Positions 46,374 through 58,539 of a stretch of 64,000 nt of DNA are shown one piece after another (within the stretch, counting starts at the first letter, position 1; each line of letters starts with the position of its first letter). Where the stretch lies: the NCBI RefSeq assembly GCF_963675165.1, contig NC_087384.1:2440501-2504500 (forward strand), in the 5' to 3' direction. The notes beneath the pieces were generated by a model that ran no database searches, had not been told where the DNA came from, and saw only the letters and a program-made list of their open reading frames with translations. Both the position numbers and the translations under genes were made by a program. Origin of the DNA: Halichondria panicea (taxonomy: Eukaryota > Porifera > Demospongiae > Suberitida > Halichondriidae).

Positions 46374-48242
46374 ATGGCACTGGCTCTGGCAGTACCCATG
46401 AGCAAAGCTAGTAGAGTGAGGACTCCACTCAAAGATGTCACAGCATTTGTGAAGAGGGTTAGAAGCATACTAAAAAAGAAGGTGATCTTCATTTGGAACT
46501 CTAGATATGCCATGTGCACTGTGTTTTTCTGCTCTAGGAGTCTACAGTACTCTGGGCATAAGCATATCTGAAGTATACCTTGGAGGGTCCCTGGGGCAAG
46601 AGACAAGTCTGCCTGCACACTTTGATGTTGATCTATGCATCTATTCACCAAGTACAAACACACTATGCATACACTATATATACTACAGTTCATGAGAGCA
46701 AATGAGCTATATTAATTCATGTTGTGCATTAGCCTAAATTCATGCTAACCCTACAAGCCCTACAAAGGCTCACACAGACTGAAACATAATTATTGTGCAT
46801 ATAAAAAAATTATAATAATTATGTTCAATCTCAAATTTAAAAACTAAAAATACTTACATGATTATACATAATTATGTTATCTTATGCGTTATGGTATCTT
46901 ACTATACAGGTCTGCATCCGAGCACGAAAGAGGTATCTGAGGAACAGTACAAATTCATACTGGGCAGAACAATCAAGTGCCTAAGGCACTCCATTACTGA
47001 CATAAAGAACATTGAGAGGTTGTACCACGGCTGGCGTTTCGAGACCTCTAACCTGAACATTGATTTACAACTCAGTCCTCAATGGAAGAAACAAAACTTG
47101 GGGGATTTGTACGACTACCTCAAAGGAATGCATCCAAAGAGGAGGAATTTGTGCGTAACCTTCTTGTCTCTTATCGTTCTATGATATTACTCTCTCTAAT
47201 TATGCACACACAAAGTCAGGTTTTGCTGTGGACTGTTCAAGTATCAGACAATGCTAGTAAAATCACAACCACAACAAGTACGAAATATTTACGATATCTA
47301 CAGTATGTCACATGATTTATTAACAGGAAAAAACACTTATAAAAAGATTCAAGGCATGGAGAAACAGAACATGGGACAAGCAGAAAAATGGCTGCCCTAA
47401 ATCCTACCTACTGTCTATGCTCGTACTGATATCCTACGAACATGCACCTGCTGAGTTAGCACAGGCAGAATCACTAGAAGAACTGGCAAAATGGTGGGTG
47501 GGCTATTGATTTGGGAAAAGTTTGCATCCACTTGCTTCTCTCGCTTATATAGGATGACCAAGGATATCAAGAAGCTGGTCGAGAGTATTGCTATAAATCA
47601 AGACCTAGAGTGAGTTGCTTTACCATTATTTTACCACTATGTACAGTAAAACATTGTGGTACAACATTATGGTATGTATATACTGTACCGTATAGCGGGT
47701 ATATTTCGAGGGTATAAATTTTTGCGTTCATTTTCGTGGAATAGCAGCCTTTTGCAGCATGCATGCATGCGATATTAAATTCAGGGTTATAAATATTCGC
47801 GGTACATGCTTAATCCGCGAAAACCACGAACATTTATACCCTCGAAATAATTATACCCTCTATACATATAAAATTAATTATACGGTATATACAGTCATGA
47901 ATTTGTACAAAATTTCATACCCTAAACACGTGCCAGGCCGCAAAAACATTGCAATGCAGTAGCCATTAAAGGAAGTACCAAAAACCTAAATAAATGTACA
48001 GACACACAACTACTCTCTATCAATACAGCATTCACGTCCCCGGGGAGAACCCTGTGATTATGGAGAAGTACGGTCACTACCTACCCGAGAAGCCACGCAT
48101 CATCGACCCATCCAACCCTTACAAGAACCTCTACAAACATGGCGTCTGTCAAATTGAGCCACAGAAGAAAGATTCGTTTCCCAAGAGATGGCAGTTGTTT
48201 CTCAGAGAGATCCATAACTTAGATCTGACTGTTGACTTTTGA
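46374..48242 (+). pseudogene. OAS: OAS-H: OAS gene, complete except for a one-base phase conflict at exon 2
   Basis: Exons: 46374-46481, 46538-46651, 46910-47150, 47220-47277, 47327-47493, 47553-47609, 48029-48242. Exons 3 to 7 are uninterrupted and in phase. Exon 2 codes for ISEVYLGGSLGQETSLP and D-V-D, and exon 3 keeps the third Asp (LNIDLQLSPQW), so the active site is complete. The conflict: exon 1 ends in phase 0, but exon 2 must be entered one base later, as if one base were missing just after the CTCTAG acceptor. Exon 1 could be misassigned, or this copy may be recently broken; total coding length would otherwise be 319 aa. Exon 7 (IHVPGENPVIMEKYGHYLP, IIDPSNPYKNLYKHG) has Ser in place of the usual Ala of DPANP. 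It is the template for the pseudogene at 30061-30863. Confidence 0.75.
47686..47886. repeat. MITE of the 'accgta' family in OAS-H intron 6
   Basis: TACCGTATAGCGGGTATATTT and 'cgagggtataaat' on the left are mirrored by 'atttataccctcg' and a terminal TACGGTA on the right. Confidence 0.65.
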
Positions 48243-48719
48243 TCATTCATCCTTGTGTATATTATTTGCTTTGTACAAAAATTTGAATCATTCTTTTAAG
48301 GGTATAATTTTATAAGTACAAGCATAAATTGTTATTAAGATAGCAAAACGCTTCCAAGAATGAGTGAAATGCCTTTTTTGTTTACCCATAATTATTATTA
48401 TAGCATATTTCTCAGGTAATGTGTGATTTTCATTAGTTCACGTGACCATCTTATAAGAGAGCGGTGGTCCTGACTATCTACAAAGCATTCTATAGTTCTA
48501 ACACATCCAAACAAAATGGCACTATTTGGCGGCAAAAGTGGAGCATCCATGTATATACTAAAATCAGTAACATTAACATAATTTTATCGAAGAAGCATTT
48601 AAGGCAATCTCAGTAGAGCAGAATCGGAATAACTATAATAATTATATTTCCGAGGTTATTCTCGGAGGATCAGTGGCCGCAGTCCAGGGGAATTATGATG
48701 TGTTGCATTCTCACCAAGC

Positions 48720-50790
48720 CTCATGACACGAAGGAATAATGACGATGCATGCAATAAAGGGCATTAAGGGTGCTGGAACACCTACGCCCACGTACGCCCA
48801 CACACACGTTGCTAGGGAAAGCTAACTATGAAACTACCTGCAGGGGAGACATGGATCCTTCACAGGATTATGAAGCAACACTCTACTAGTGTGCATTCCA
48901 AAAATGGAGAGGAAAGGATGATGACAACAGATTTTACACTTGATTTTCATCATATAGCTAAAAGAAGTTCCGCTTAGGAAACCAGTAGAGCTATGGACTT
49001 GATTGTTTGTTTGCAGGTGCACTACACACAGCTCTTCAACATTACGAAGAGCTTTTGTTGTAAAATCCCTTTGTTATCTATTTATGAGAATTTTTTGTCA
49101 TGACACACCCTCTAGAGAAAAATCTAGACCGTATATGGACAAAGTCAGCCCGTAACTTTGTTCACCTTACCTAATTATAGCAGCATGCTAAATATAGACC
49201 AAGTCCTGTACGTAGATAGTCAGATCGAACACTTTTTATATCTGGCTCTAGCGTACGCGTACGCTAGAGTATAAATTAAGACGTAAGCCTGTAGACCACG
49301 CCCCAATTGCGTGCGTAGAGTGCAGAATTAGCGTTGAAGATCAAGAGCCATTTGTTAGTAGCCTGAAGAGAAGAGATAGGCAACGCTGGGGCTACAGACA
49401 GCGCTGACAATTGGCTGGCTCATGGTAAACTATGAACTAGCTTTGCTAGCTTGATACACAGGGCCTTGCTTTTCACTCCCTTCCCCTTCAGAGCTTCCAT
49501 GAAAGCCTGTGTGTAATACCACTCTTGGACCTCAGTGTCACCAGAGTGCTGTGCTCCAGGCCAAGTTGGACCAGTCTCTTTGTCTGGGCTGCAGTAATGC
49601 TTGGCTTCCCCGGGCATCAGATTGGTGGAACCTCCGCTTTTGTGAGGTCTACACAGCTCCATCTGCTTATTAGCAGACCGAATAGGGAGGTTGGGGAGGC
49701 AGCTGATCAGTGAATGGTGTGTTGTAACTGCCTCCATCGCCAGGACATCTGGAAATGAGCTTCTGTGAGTGTGATACATAAAATAAATAATAACACATGA
49801 TTGCCAACCTTCCAGACGAGTTCCTAGCGTGTTTGTAAGTATAGGTCCTCCATCCCAAGTTTTTTGCCAGAAAGGTGACTGTCCCCTTCATCTGGACAAT
49901 ACATGTGCATGTACAGTGAATAATTATGTAGTGGCACCGGGTCAGGTAGAATCCATCCATAGGAACCAACTTATTTTTGTCATCACCCCTGTTCACAATA
50001 TTTTTTTCGTACCTGACCACAGGACCATTCTGCTAACTTGGTGGCAAGGATCTCCAGCTTCTGAAGGATGCGATGCCATTGTGTGCTGGAACATGGTGGA
50101 AGACCCAACCAGCCACTCAACCGGACGTATCAACATGCAGGTGGCCATTGAGGAGAAAGGACAACACTGGATAGTGCCATGAACAGCTCGAATCGTGGAT
50201 AGTACACGTCTAAAGCACTGAAGAGAAACGTCTCCACTCGACACAAATGAAGACAGTGTGTATTAACATTAAAAGACAATCCAACCTGCTGTGTGACTAA
50301 TGCTAGTTGAGGAACTTGGACACTCGTGCTGATTGTACTGAGACTGGGGTCTATTGGCACACTTACGTTTCTCCCATCTACTACTGAAGGCACTCCTTTG
50401 CTACAAATCTGGCTCTGTATTTATTGGATTGTGTTATTTTGTTATTGATTTATTAGTTTGTGTAGCTACCTGATTTTCTTTTGCAGCTTGTAGTTAATTT
50501 AATTGAAGACATTCTCACAAAACCACTATGTTGTTACTTGTGGTTACTACTATACTAGCGCACGCATTGAAATTAAATACTGCGTGTGCAAGTCTCAGGA
50601 TCTAAACGTTGCATTTTTGTGGTTAAATTATGTCAATTTGTTACTATGTGCGGGCACCCTTAAGCAGTTTACAATTTGTAGTACTAATGGACTAATGTTA
50701 TAACTGCACAACTGTACGAATACATATAATTTTTGCTTTACTCACAGTATCATAATTATACATCAAACCTTTAATGTACGTACATTTAAC
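48720..50790. other. Unassigned 2-kb block inside an OAS fragment
   Basis: No family was recognised. The longest open frame is on the minus strand, 49420-49779 (119 codons, contains WPGAQHSGDTEVQEWYYTQ). Another is on the plus strand, 49829-50182 (contains LLTWWQGSPASEG). The GC content of 49420-50400 is higher than its surroundings, which would fit a decayed coding or transposon insertion. A 24-bp perfect palindrome lies at 49246-49269. Confidence 0.45.
49246..49269. repeat. 24-bp perfect palindrome
   Basis: CTCTAGCGTACG followed directly by CGTACGCTAGAG. No neighbouring gene explains it. Confidence 0.9.
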
Positions 50791-51402
50791 ATCAAATACT
50801 CTTCTTAAATCAGGTGCCCACCCGCAACGACGGGACGTGTCTGAATGGGAAACAAACGGACAAAATCCTAACGGCACGATGCAGGTATTGATCATAGACA
50901 TACACATCTCGTTGCACTTAATTAGTACATGTACTATTATAAGGAACATAAGACTATAGGCAGTTACCATGGTGATCGAGACAATACATCATATTATTCT
51001 CCTGAAAATCATAAACAAGTCATTCTAACATCTCAAGTTCCAAGTAGGACATAATGTGATCACGAGTTCACAGAAGTCATATTCATCTATATAATTAATA
51101 TACGCTAAAAGTCAGCAACTATATACATAACATGTACATGTACTAACGTTAGACTACCCAGAAAGTATATATAGTACAGTACAACCATGACGTAGTATTG
51201 CCAGCTGGCTATAGATAACGTTTTCCCCTCAGTTTAGTCTGTGTACCCGGGAGTTGCCTGAGAATGACATGACACATTTGGTGGAGGGTAAAGCCCTACA
51301 TCAAAGTTGTTAGCGCAGAGACAGCTAGGGTTATAAAGTGAGGCTACAATCAGTGCCACACACAGACCTTCAAATAACAGAGTGACAGGATAGAGATACA
51401 GA

Positions 51403-52828
51403 ATGGCTCACCCGGACATTTTAAACCACAGAAGAGCTAAAGAGGCAGTTAACGAGATTGCTACGCTACTCAAGGTAAATACATAATAAAATTCATACTA
51501 AACCTAAACCACAAGTTGTATAAAGTACTTGGAAATAGTATGACCTACTATTAATACTCTTTGTACATGATGTACGTACAAAGGATAACCAACCAATTGC
51601 CATCGGTGAAGTGGTAAAAGCAGGCTCTCTAGGGCATGGAACAGCCGTCCCGGGGGACTTTGACCTCGACCTGGTCATTTACTCACCAGGTAGGCCAAAA
51701 CAGAGTTACCTGAATTAGCTATGGTATGATAAGCATTGCGTTTTGGTCGCAAATATCTTGTGACAAGTTTGTGAAGAGTTGCAAGTTTTGTGTCGCATAT
51801 AGCTACACACAATTTCAATTCAGATGTTGATACGCATACGATGCGGTACAAGGGATTTGGTAAGTGGCTAGATCAGCTGGAGACGTTTCTCGAAAGACAG
51901 CCCAAAGTCGTGATAACCAAACGGACCAAGTTTTCCGTCCAGTTTAAGTTTGACGACATTATCGATGTTGACCTCCTGGTTAGTCCGTACTGGAACAACC
52001 AACACGACTTTTACGACTTCCTCCGAGGTGTCCCAAAAGAAGAAAGATACGAGTGAGTACAGTTAACAGTATATATAGCAGGTAATTTAAACGGACAAAT
52101 TACATTGCAATTGCAAATACATGGCCATTCCATGCATACAAAGGTGGGGCTGCAGTTTTTAGATATTGCTGTACGTGTGCAGGTACTCTGTGTGTGCAGC
52201 TAAATGGCAGGTGGAGTTCTTTGAGCAACAACCTAACCAGGTACTGTATAGCCTAAGGCATGATCGACAATTACACTGAGCTACAGGTGAAGGAGCTTAT
52301 CAAGCGTGCAAAGGCTTGGCGTAACAAGCTCTGGTCCGAAAGGAAGCTGTCCAACAAGCCCAAGTCCTACCTCATCTCTTTACTCGTACTCAACGCCTAC
52401 GAGAAGGCCACAAAGAGAATGGGAACTTCCAACACAAGGAGGATCGCCGAAGCGTAAGCTAAAAACACTTTAAACTACACAAATGATATGTATATACACA
52501 CTATAGCACAATGGATGAGCTGAAGAATCTCCTCCTTAACCGCCACGGCATAGAGTAAGTCAGCAATATATGGTACGTATTAATTTATCTCATGTATGAT
52601 TGCATTGCATACAGTATCTACTGGGAGAAGTTTTATAGCGTGGGTGGAGGTGTGCCCTCTGGTCCCAACCTCTTCCCAACTTCACTGCCGCGTATCGTTG
52701 ACCCGGCCAACCCAGCCAATAATCTGTATGACACGGGCGTCGCCAAGAGTCGTGGTCAGAGAGGCGACGGGTGGTCTGAGCTGGTAGAGAACATACACTC
52801 AGTGGACCTGCTACAGCGTCTAGTGTAG
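51403..52828 (+). CDS. OAS: OAS-I: 2'-5'-oligoadenylate synthetase, intact, 297 aa
   Basis: Exons: 51403-51474, 51584-51689, 51824-52052, 52183-52240, 52287-52453, 52507-52554, 52615-52828 (894 nt, phases agree). The active site is complete: KAGSLGHGTAVPG, D-L-D, and third Asp in IDVDLLVSPYW. VKELIKRAKAWRNKLW and KPKSYLISLLVLNAYE form the helical core. Exon 7 has IYWEKFYSVGGGV, RIVDPANPANNLYDTG and GWSELVENIHSVDL. It is the shortest intact copy because exon 3 is 39 nt shorter than in E, G and J. The exon 2 acceptor (ACAAAG) lacks a clear pyrimidine tract, the only weak junction. The fragment at 37649-38075 derives from this gene or a close sister. Confidence 0.93.
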
Positions 52829-54412
52829 CCAAGCATGACTTGGAACTATAAAACATTAACCTGTGTGCTTAGAGTATCAGGTGTGTATATATACATTGTA
52901 ATGTAAGACTAGTTGCCTAGTTATAATAGCTTCAGAGACAAATTTGTGTAAATGATAAAACCGAATGTAAAATGTACATTCGTAAAGCAAACGTGATTTA
53001 TTGTATACTACCATGCACAATTTTACGTACACGGAAGGTGACACAGTAAGTACCAGAATGACATGGCATATTGGCAAATAAAGCCCCTATATACATCAAA
53101 GGATAGCTGTGCCCTACTACCATAGTTCGTTATTCATTGTATGCCTCCACAAAGCCATGAATACTGGTAGTAAATTCATCTGCATCAAATTTTCCATGAA
53201 AATATTTTCTGCAAGTCATAGTAGCAGTTCAAACAAACAACCCAAATTCCAAGTATACTATAAAACCTCCCATGCATGCACACACCCACACAAACACATA
53301 ATCAAGTGACATCTGTACAATGAAGTACACCGTAGGTACATGTACATAACTAGTGTTCAAGCTGGCGCTGTGCTAATGCCTCTCGCCATGTTTTTGCTTT
53401 CGCTGAAAAGTATTAGAGTGTTATATTAGTTTCTATAATGAATTTTATATTAAAGTTAGCTTATCTATATAAAGTCACTGAGAAGAAAAGACTTATTTAC
53501 ATGCATCTATTGTTGTATTATGTGGCTTACTAGGACCTCAAGAAAGAAAAAAATTGATTCTTCCAAGATCTGTAGTTCAGTGTATATAATATCTAAGAAG
53601 AAAAGACCTGTGTACATGCATATTGTTATCTATATTGTTATATGGTAGTGTTTTGTGGCTTACCAGGCCTTCAAGACAAAGATGATTCTGCCAGGAGGAT
53701 CTGGATCTGGATCTTGGATATTATTATTTTCTCACACGTGGGGAATGAGCGCGCATGCGCATTACATACACAGGAATAATTAAAGGGTGTGTCCAAAGAG
53801 ATCAATTTCACAAATGGCTACTGCTAGCTAGCTGTTTTAACAGATATTTTCTGAGTATTGTAGCTAACAAAAAGCTAGCGCTTTAGTGCAAGGCTAACTC
53901 ATATGTTGAATAGAAAGTTTGTGCGGACAGATGATGCTATGAAAGATTCTGAAGAGACTGCAACAGCCTTCAATGTGAGTCAAACTAGCCATAACTCGAG
54001 AAAGAAGCTTTAGTTTGCAAATCCACGAATCAAAATCCAAGAGAACGTGGCTAGAAGCCTATAGAAGCTGTTAGTTTTTGTCGCATTGCAACCGTTGAGC
54101 AGTTACAGCTGGAACAGACACACAGACACACAGACACACACACACACACAGTCAGCTTTACCGTATCCCTCGTGCGGCTACGCCTCGAGGCATAATTATT
54201 ACATGAAGTAGGTTTCATCATCAAGTGACGACTATTCTTGGCTTGTCTACAAAACAAAATTAGCACGTCATCCTCATGATTAATCATTCTAATATTAGCC
54301 AAATATGAATACTGTTCGTAGGAAAATGGGGAAACCCACAACCATTGACTAACCTATATAACAGCTGACTGGTATATAGAAGTTGACCAGTGAAAAGAAA
54401 AAGAGAGAGAAG
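52829..54412. other. Intergenic DNA between OAS-I and OAS-J
   Basis: 53346-54197 is a repeat family B copy; the rest shows no gene. Confidence 0.55.
53346..54197 (-). repeat. Repeat family B copy, minus orientation (uninterrupted)
   Basis: Reverse complement of 33897-33948 joined to 34742-35658. It ends at GTGCGGCTACGCCTCGAGGC and contains a (CA)n tract where the plus copy has (GT)n. It lacks the 793-bp helicase-bearing insertion. Confidence 0.88.
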
Positions 54413-56718
54413 ATGGCAAGGAACAAGGACATCACATTTGATGATGCTATGAGAGTTGTGGATGAGCTTGCAAGAGAAATAAAAGTAAGTCAGGATCGAT
54501 AGTCGATATCAGTGCCACTGATGTGCCCAGGTGGTGGCTAATTCCAATCACACAAATTGCCTGTGGTTTAGCATATTAGTATTATGTGGTAAAACTGTGC
54601 CTATAAGAGGTGGTTATTTTTGTCTAGAGCAATTTTCTCGAGGTAGTTTGTACCATAGATTGAAGAGTTAGAGGGATAGGAAACGGAGTGGTGCACGTGA
54701 TGATTTTACATTGAATCTGCAGTGGAGCCACGAAAATTATCCGCATTACGCCCTATGAACGAGGCTATTAAGCACATTTTTGCCGGGTACCCAAAGCTGT
54801 GTTTCCTCGAGACATCATCTCTTTCAGCAACTTATAACACCCCTATAGTCCATGAGCCACGTGTATAGTACTTGCTAATGACTGACCACACCCAGTAAAA
54901 AGAGACTTTCCAATAAAGTTATATGTTCCCAAGGCTGTTTTAGAGCTATTGGAACATGTAACGTGTAAGCGTGCTGGTTATGACTACTACAATAGGTATA
55001 GACCTAGAAATATAAGTGAGTTGCACGGACTAAGCACAGTTACTTGTAGTTTATTATGCACTGGGTGTAGAAATAGATATTGTTGTGATGGCCTCGATTA
55101 AACCGCAGCGTAGCGCGGATGTTACTCGAGATACAAACCGTTTCCTATCCCTCTAACTCTTCAATCTATGTTTGTACTAATCACCACGACCAGGGTGGGA
55201 ACATATCTGTGTCACATTTACTACATGTATATAATTATGGTAACTAGCATGAACACATATATTCACTAGCATCATAGACATGGCCTGAACAGAGTCCAGG
55301 TGCTCAAGGCTGGCTCCCTTGGTCAGTACACAGCCATTCCAGGCAACTTCGATGTGGACCTAGTGGTCTACTCAGAGAGTAAGTTACTCACTTGGCTGCC
55401 CTACAAACAATATTTTTCGTGCAGCAAATACATATGCTGAGATAAAATGTCGATACTCTACACATAATCATTACATAACAAACCTCGCTATACATAATTA
55501 TAGGAAACCTCAAATAGCGGAAGGGGGCTTACTTTAATTAATGAGACTCAAGTACACTTAATTATACAGGTGTGGATCCAGACACTGTCCTGAGTGAAGG
55601 ATATCGTACGCCTCTACACAAACTGCGAAGCTTTTTGGGAGGTCTACGGAGTGTCATGCTTCAAACACCACTAAAAATGTCTGTGTCACTGAAATACAAG
55701 ACATATGACCAGCAAGATCGAGAGCTATCGATAGACGTTGACGTCTTGGTCAGCCCAAAATGGGAGAATCCAGCAGATCTCTATGACTACCTGAGGAAAG
55801 CCAAACAAGACGGAGCAAAACCTGCCCAATTATTTCGGTAAGCTAAACACACAATAACAACACAACAAGTGTTGAGTTGTAACACTATACCATGCACATT
55901 AGATTCTCAGTGAATGCTTCAAAATGGCAGGTTGCATTTATTGAAAAGCAGGATGATAAAGTGAGTATACACATGTACAATGTCACGAATCTGACACACA
56001 TGTATACAGTAGCTAGGGCATGCGTTTCAATTTGTATACTTAAAATCCTACAGGCTAAAGAACTTATTCGCCGTGCTAAGGCGTGGAGGAACAAAGAATG
56101 GCCTGAGGGGAAGCTATGTACTGGAAGGCCAAAGAGTTATCTCATCTCAATTCTGGTGCTTAGAGCTTATGAGCTGGCATTGAAACAGCACTATGGTGGA
56201 ACTATTGAGCAACGGTAGGGGAACTCCCTTGTGTACAAATAATTATTAGCTTCCGTTTCTACAGAACAACAGCCACTTTGAAGCAGATAGTGAAATCTCA
56301 CCTAACAGCGGAGTACGTTGAGTCTAAAACTAGCCACACGCACTATATGTGTTAGCGAATTGTGAAAACTAACATAATCACATTATTTTGCTTAGACAAA
56401 TGACTAAAGTCAACACATGCAGAATTTCAGTGTCAAACGTTTCTTTCACAAGGTATTTTCCAATCTATGCATGCACACAGTATCTATTGGGTTGACTACT
56501 ACAAACCAGGGGACTACCCAGACTTGTTTCCAGCCAGGCTCCCCCGTATCGTTGACCCTGCCAACCCGGCCAACAACCTCCACAACACAGGCATAATCGG
56601 AGGCAGCACCTACACCTCACACTCGTACTACGAGCAGGGAGACGGCAATTGGACGCAGCTGGTTGGAAAAATTGAGTCTGTCGATTTGACCAAAACTATT
56701 GAACAGATACAAGCCTAA
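54413..56718 (+). CDS. OAS: OAS-J: 2'-5'-oligoadenylate synthetase, intact, 317 aa
   Basis: Exons: 54413-54484, 55270-55378, 55570-55837, 55903-55960, 56054-56214, 56265-56312, 56481-56718 (954 nt, phases agree). The active site is complete: KAGSLGQYTAIPG, D-V-D, and third Asp in SIDVDVLVSPKW. Exon 4 has FSVNASKWQVAFIEKQ, exon 5 AKELIRRAKAWRNKEW and RPKSYLISILVLRAYE, and exon 7 IYWVDYYKPGDYPDLFP, RIVDPANPANNLHNTG and GDGNWTQLVGKIESVDL. It is the last gene of the array and closest in plan to OAS-G and OAS-I. Intron 1 contains a 515-bp MITE. A TATA-like string (TATATAA, about 54354) lies about 60 bp upstream of the ATG. Confidence 0.94.
54655..55169. repeat. MITE, 515 bp, with 32-bp perfect terminal inverted repeats, in OAS-J intron 1
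   Basis: The left end ATAGATTGAAGAGTTAGAGG (32 bp in all, to GGAAACGG) is exactly mirrored by the right end from CCGTTTCC to TCAATCTAT. No transposase. Part of the end sequence also appears near 28177. Confidence 0.9.
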
Positions 56719-58500
56719 ATTACGTTTTTAAACCACCGAGCACAGACTTAGCTATAACAAAGCACCTTTTTGTATTGTGTATGTTGACATTAGCCGTACA
56801 GTCAGTTAGTGCATGTTAACCTGACCTTTAATTTGTTTGACCATTTTGGTAGTGAGTTTTTTTATCCGCATCGTCCATCTTCCAACACCACTCCGTGCCC
56901 ACTGGGTTGGTATAGTGCCTGCATGGGGGGAGTGCATGGAGCGTTAATTGGGGGGGAGGATATGTGGGGAAACAATTCCTGGGGGAGAGGGGGAGTCATT
57001 TTGAATTCACGAAACTTACTTTCCAAATTCACTACAGAGAATTAAGGTATATTAATCAGACTATAGTGAGAGATGGCAAAAACCAACCTCCTTATAACTA
57101 TAGGTCACAGCACCTGGGAGACGAGAAATATTACCACAGAAGACGCACCTGTTGGTGCAGGCCAGACCAGGTGTGGTTTCCATGTATCAATGGCTCTCGA
57201 TACTGTAGAACAAATACTTGTGACAATCACCCCTCCCCCTCAGAACAGACTTGGTCCATAGATACATCTTCACCCCGGAGGAACCAACCACAAGATAGCC
57301 TACAGAGGGTAGATAATCAACATCATGTAGACATTGGGCCTACTAAAGTTTGAACCCCTGTGACAACAGTACAAACACCATGCACAGTGGCAGAACATTC
57401 TAAAAAGCGGCAGAATCGACACCACAGAAAGTTACTGGTAATGGTCTCAGAATTAGAGACAGTCTGCACAGAACACTTCTCAGACCGCCCGTCTATTAAA
57501 TATCATCACTGACCACACACACCTTGCTTGGTGAGGTGCTGCCTCAAGGCGAGGGTCACCATTTTCTTCCACTCCCTCAATCAGTTCTTTTCCTCACTTT
57601 ATCCTCCTCTTGCGTGGGAACAACCATTGAATCTTATGCTTGTCCTCAGAGTAACCATGCACAGTAGCGGACGATATATTGATGCATATCCTCTTGTAGT
57701 GAGACGTAACTCAGCTCCTCAATTTTCCTCCCAGCCTCGAGTCATATTTTCCTAGAATCCAGAACGTGCTGCTTAAGATATCATCATACAATAGGTCGTT
57801 GGGGTCACTTGATGCAACGTACATTTTCTTCATTATTTTGGAGATTCTTCAATTGTTTCTTGTTTCGACATAAAAGGGTATCGTCAGTTTCAACTCTCAA
57901 GGCAGAGTTTGCTGATCAACTGGAGGTGATCTGTGAGAATGATGCAACACACATTAATCTCTAATTGTTATGTTTAATATAGCGTGACTATCCGTTCAGC
58001 TCAGAATATTTCTCCAAGAAAGATGACAAAATCTTTCTCCGATTTACAGCTAGCAGGGATACCACCGTTGACCCCTAAAAAATCCAGACTAACAGAAGTT
58101 TAGAATACTGTTAGGTATGTATACGGGAAAACCGCTACATCTTTTGCACCAATGTGCAATGCAACATGGACAATAATATTATTGCAAATAGATTTCTCTG
58201 CTGCTTGTACTCTTCAAATCTGTAAAAAATAATCAGTTCTGTAGCTAGAAGCTGAAATTTACTAAGGTGATATCATAGATAATAGAGGAAGGTATCACAG
58301 TAATATTATTCATCAGTGAAGCAAGCATGATGATGGAAGTAATCAGTATTATTAGCTTCTGATTCTATCTAGGCCATAGTCAGAATATAGAATAAACTTC
58401 TACTTGTTGGATTTACAATACGTGAATGTTACTAAGAGCTGTTACAGCTAGAATATTCCTCCATCACTCGTACTTGGAGCTTGAAAGAACTAGATCTAGT
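56719..58500. other. Region with segment family S copies
   Basis: 56777-57050 and 57514-57700 match 38077-38610. 57380-57520 matches 60850-60990 ('gtctcagaattagagacagt'). 57720-57960 is a minus-strand coiled-coil-like block with a stop. About 58000-58060 matches a block at about 62420-62470, coding on the minus strand for EKDF...LGE. No intact gene. Confidence 0.5.
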
Positions 58501-58539
58501 ATTTGCATCATTGCATTCCTGTACATGTCAAAGCCATGT

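Larger units (their letters stand above)
48515..50884 (+). pseudogene. OAS fragment: exons 1, 2 and start of 3 of the OAS-C type, split by about 2 kb
   Basis: About 48515-48570 matches OAS-C exon 1 (ATGGCACTA...GCAAAAGTGGAGCAT). About 48600-48716 matches exon 2 but has lost 9 bp around the 'TATGGAACC' codons and 7 bp that remove the second DxD aspartate. 50815-50884 matches the start of exon 3 (AHPQRRDVSEW). In OAS-C the corresponding intron is 177 bp; here about 2.1 kb of unrelated DNA intervenes. The segment 48243-48716 as a whole matches 30864-31446, so it is a duplicated block. Confidence 0.85.

Noticed and set aside
10073..56718. Bacterial or viral origin of the OAS-like genes (CD-NTase contamination)
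   Set aside because: Every copy has six spliceosomal-type introns with conserved phases, and the window is full of animal transposons.
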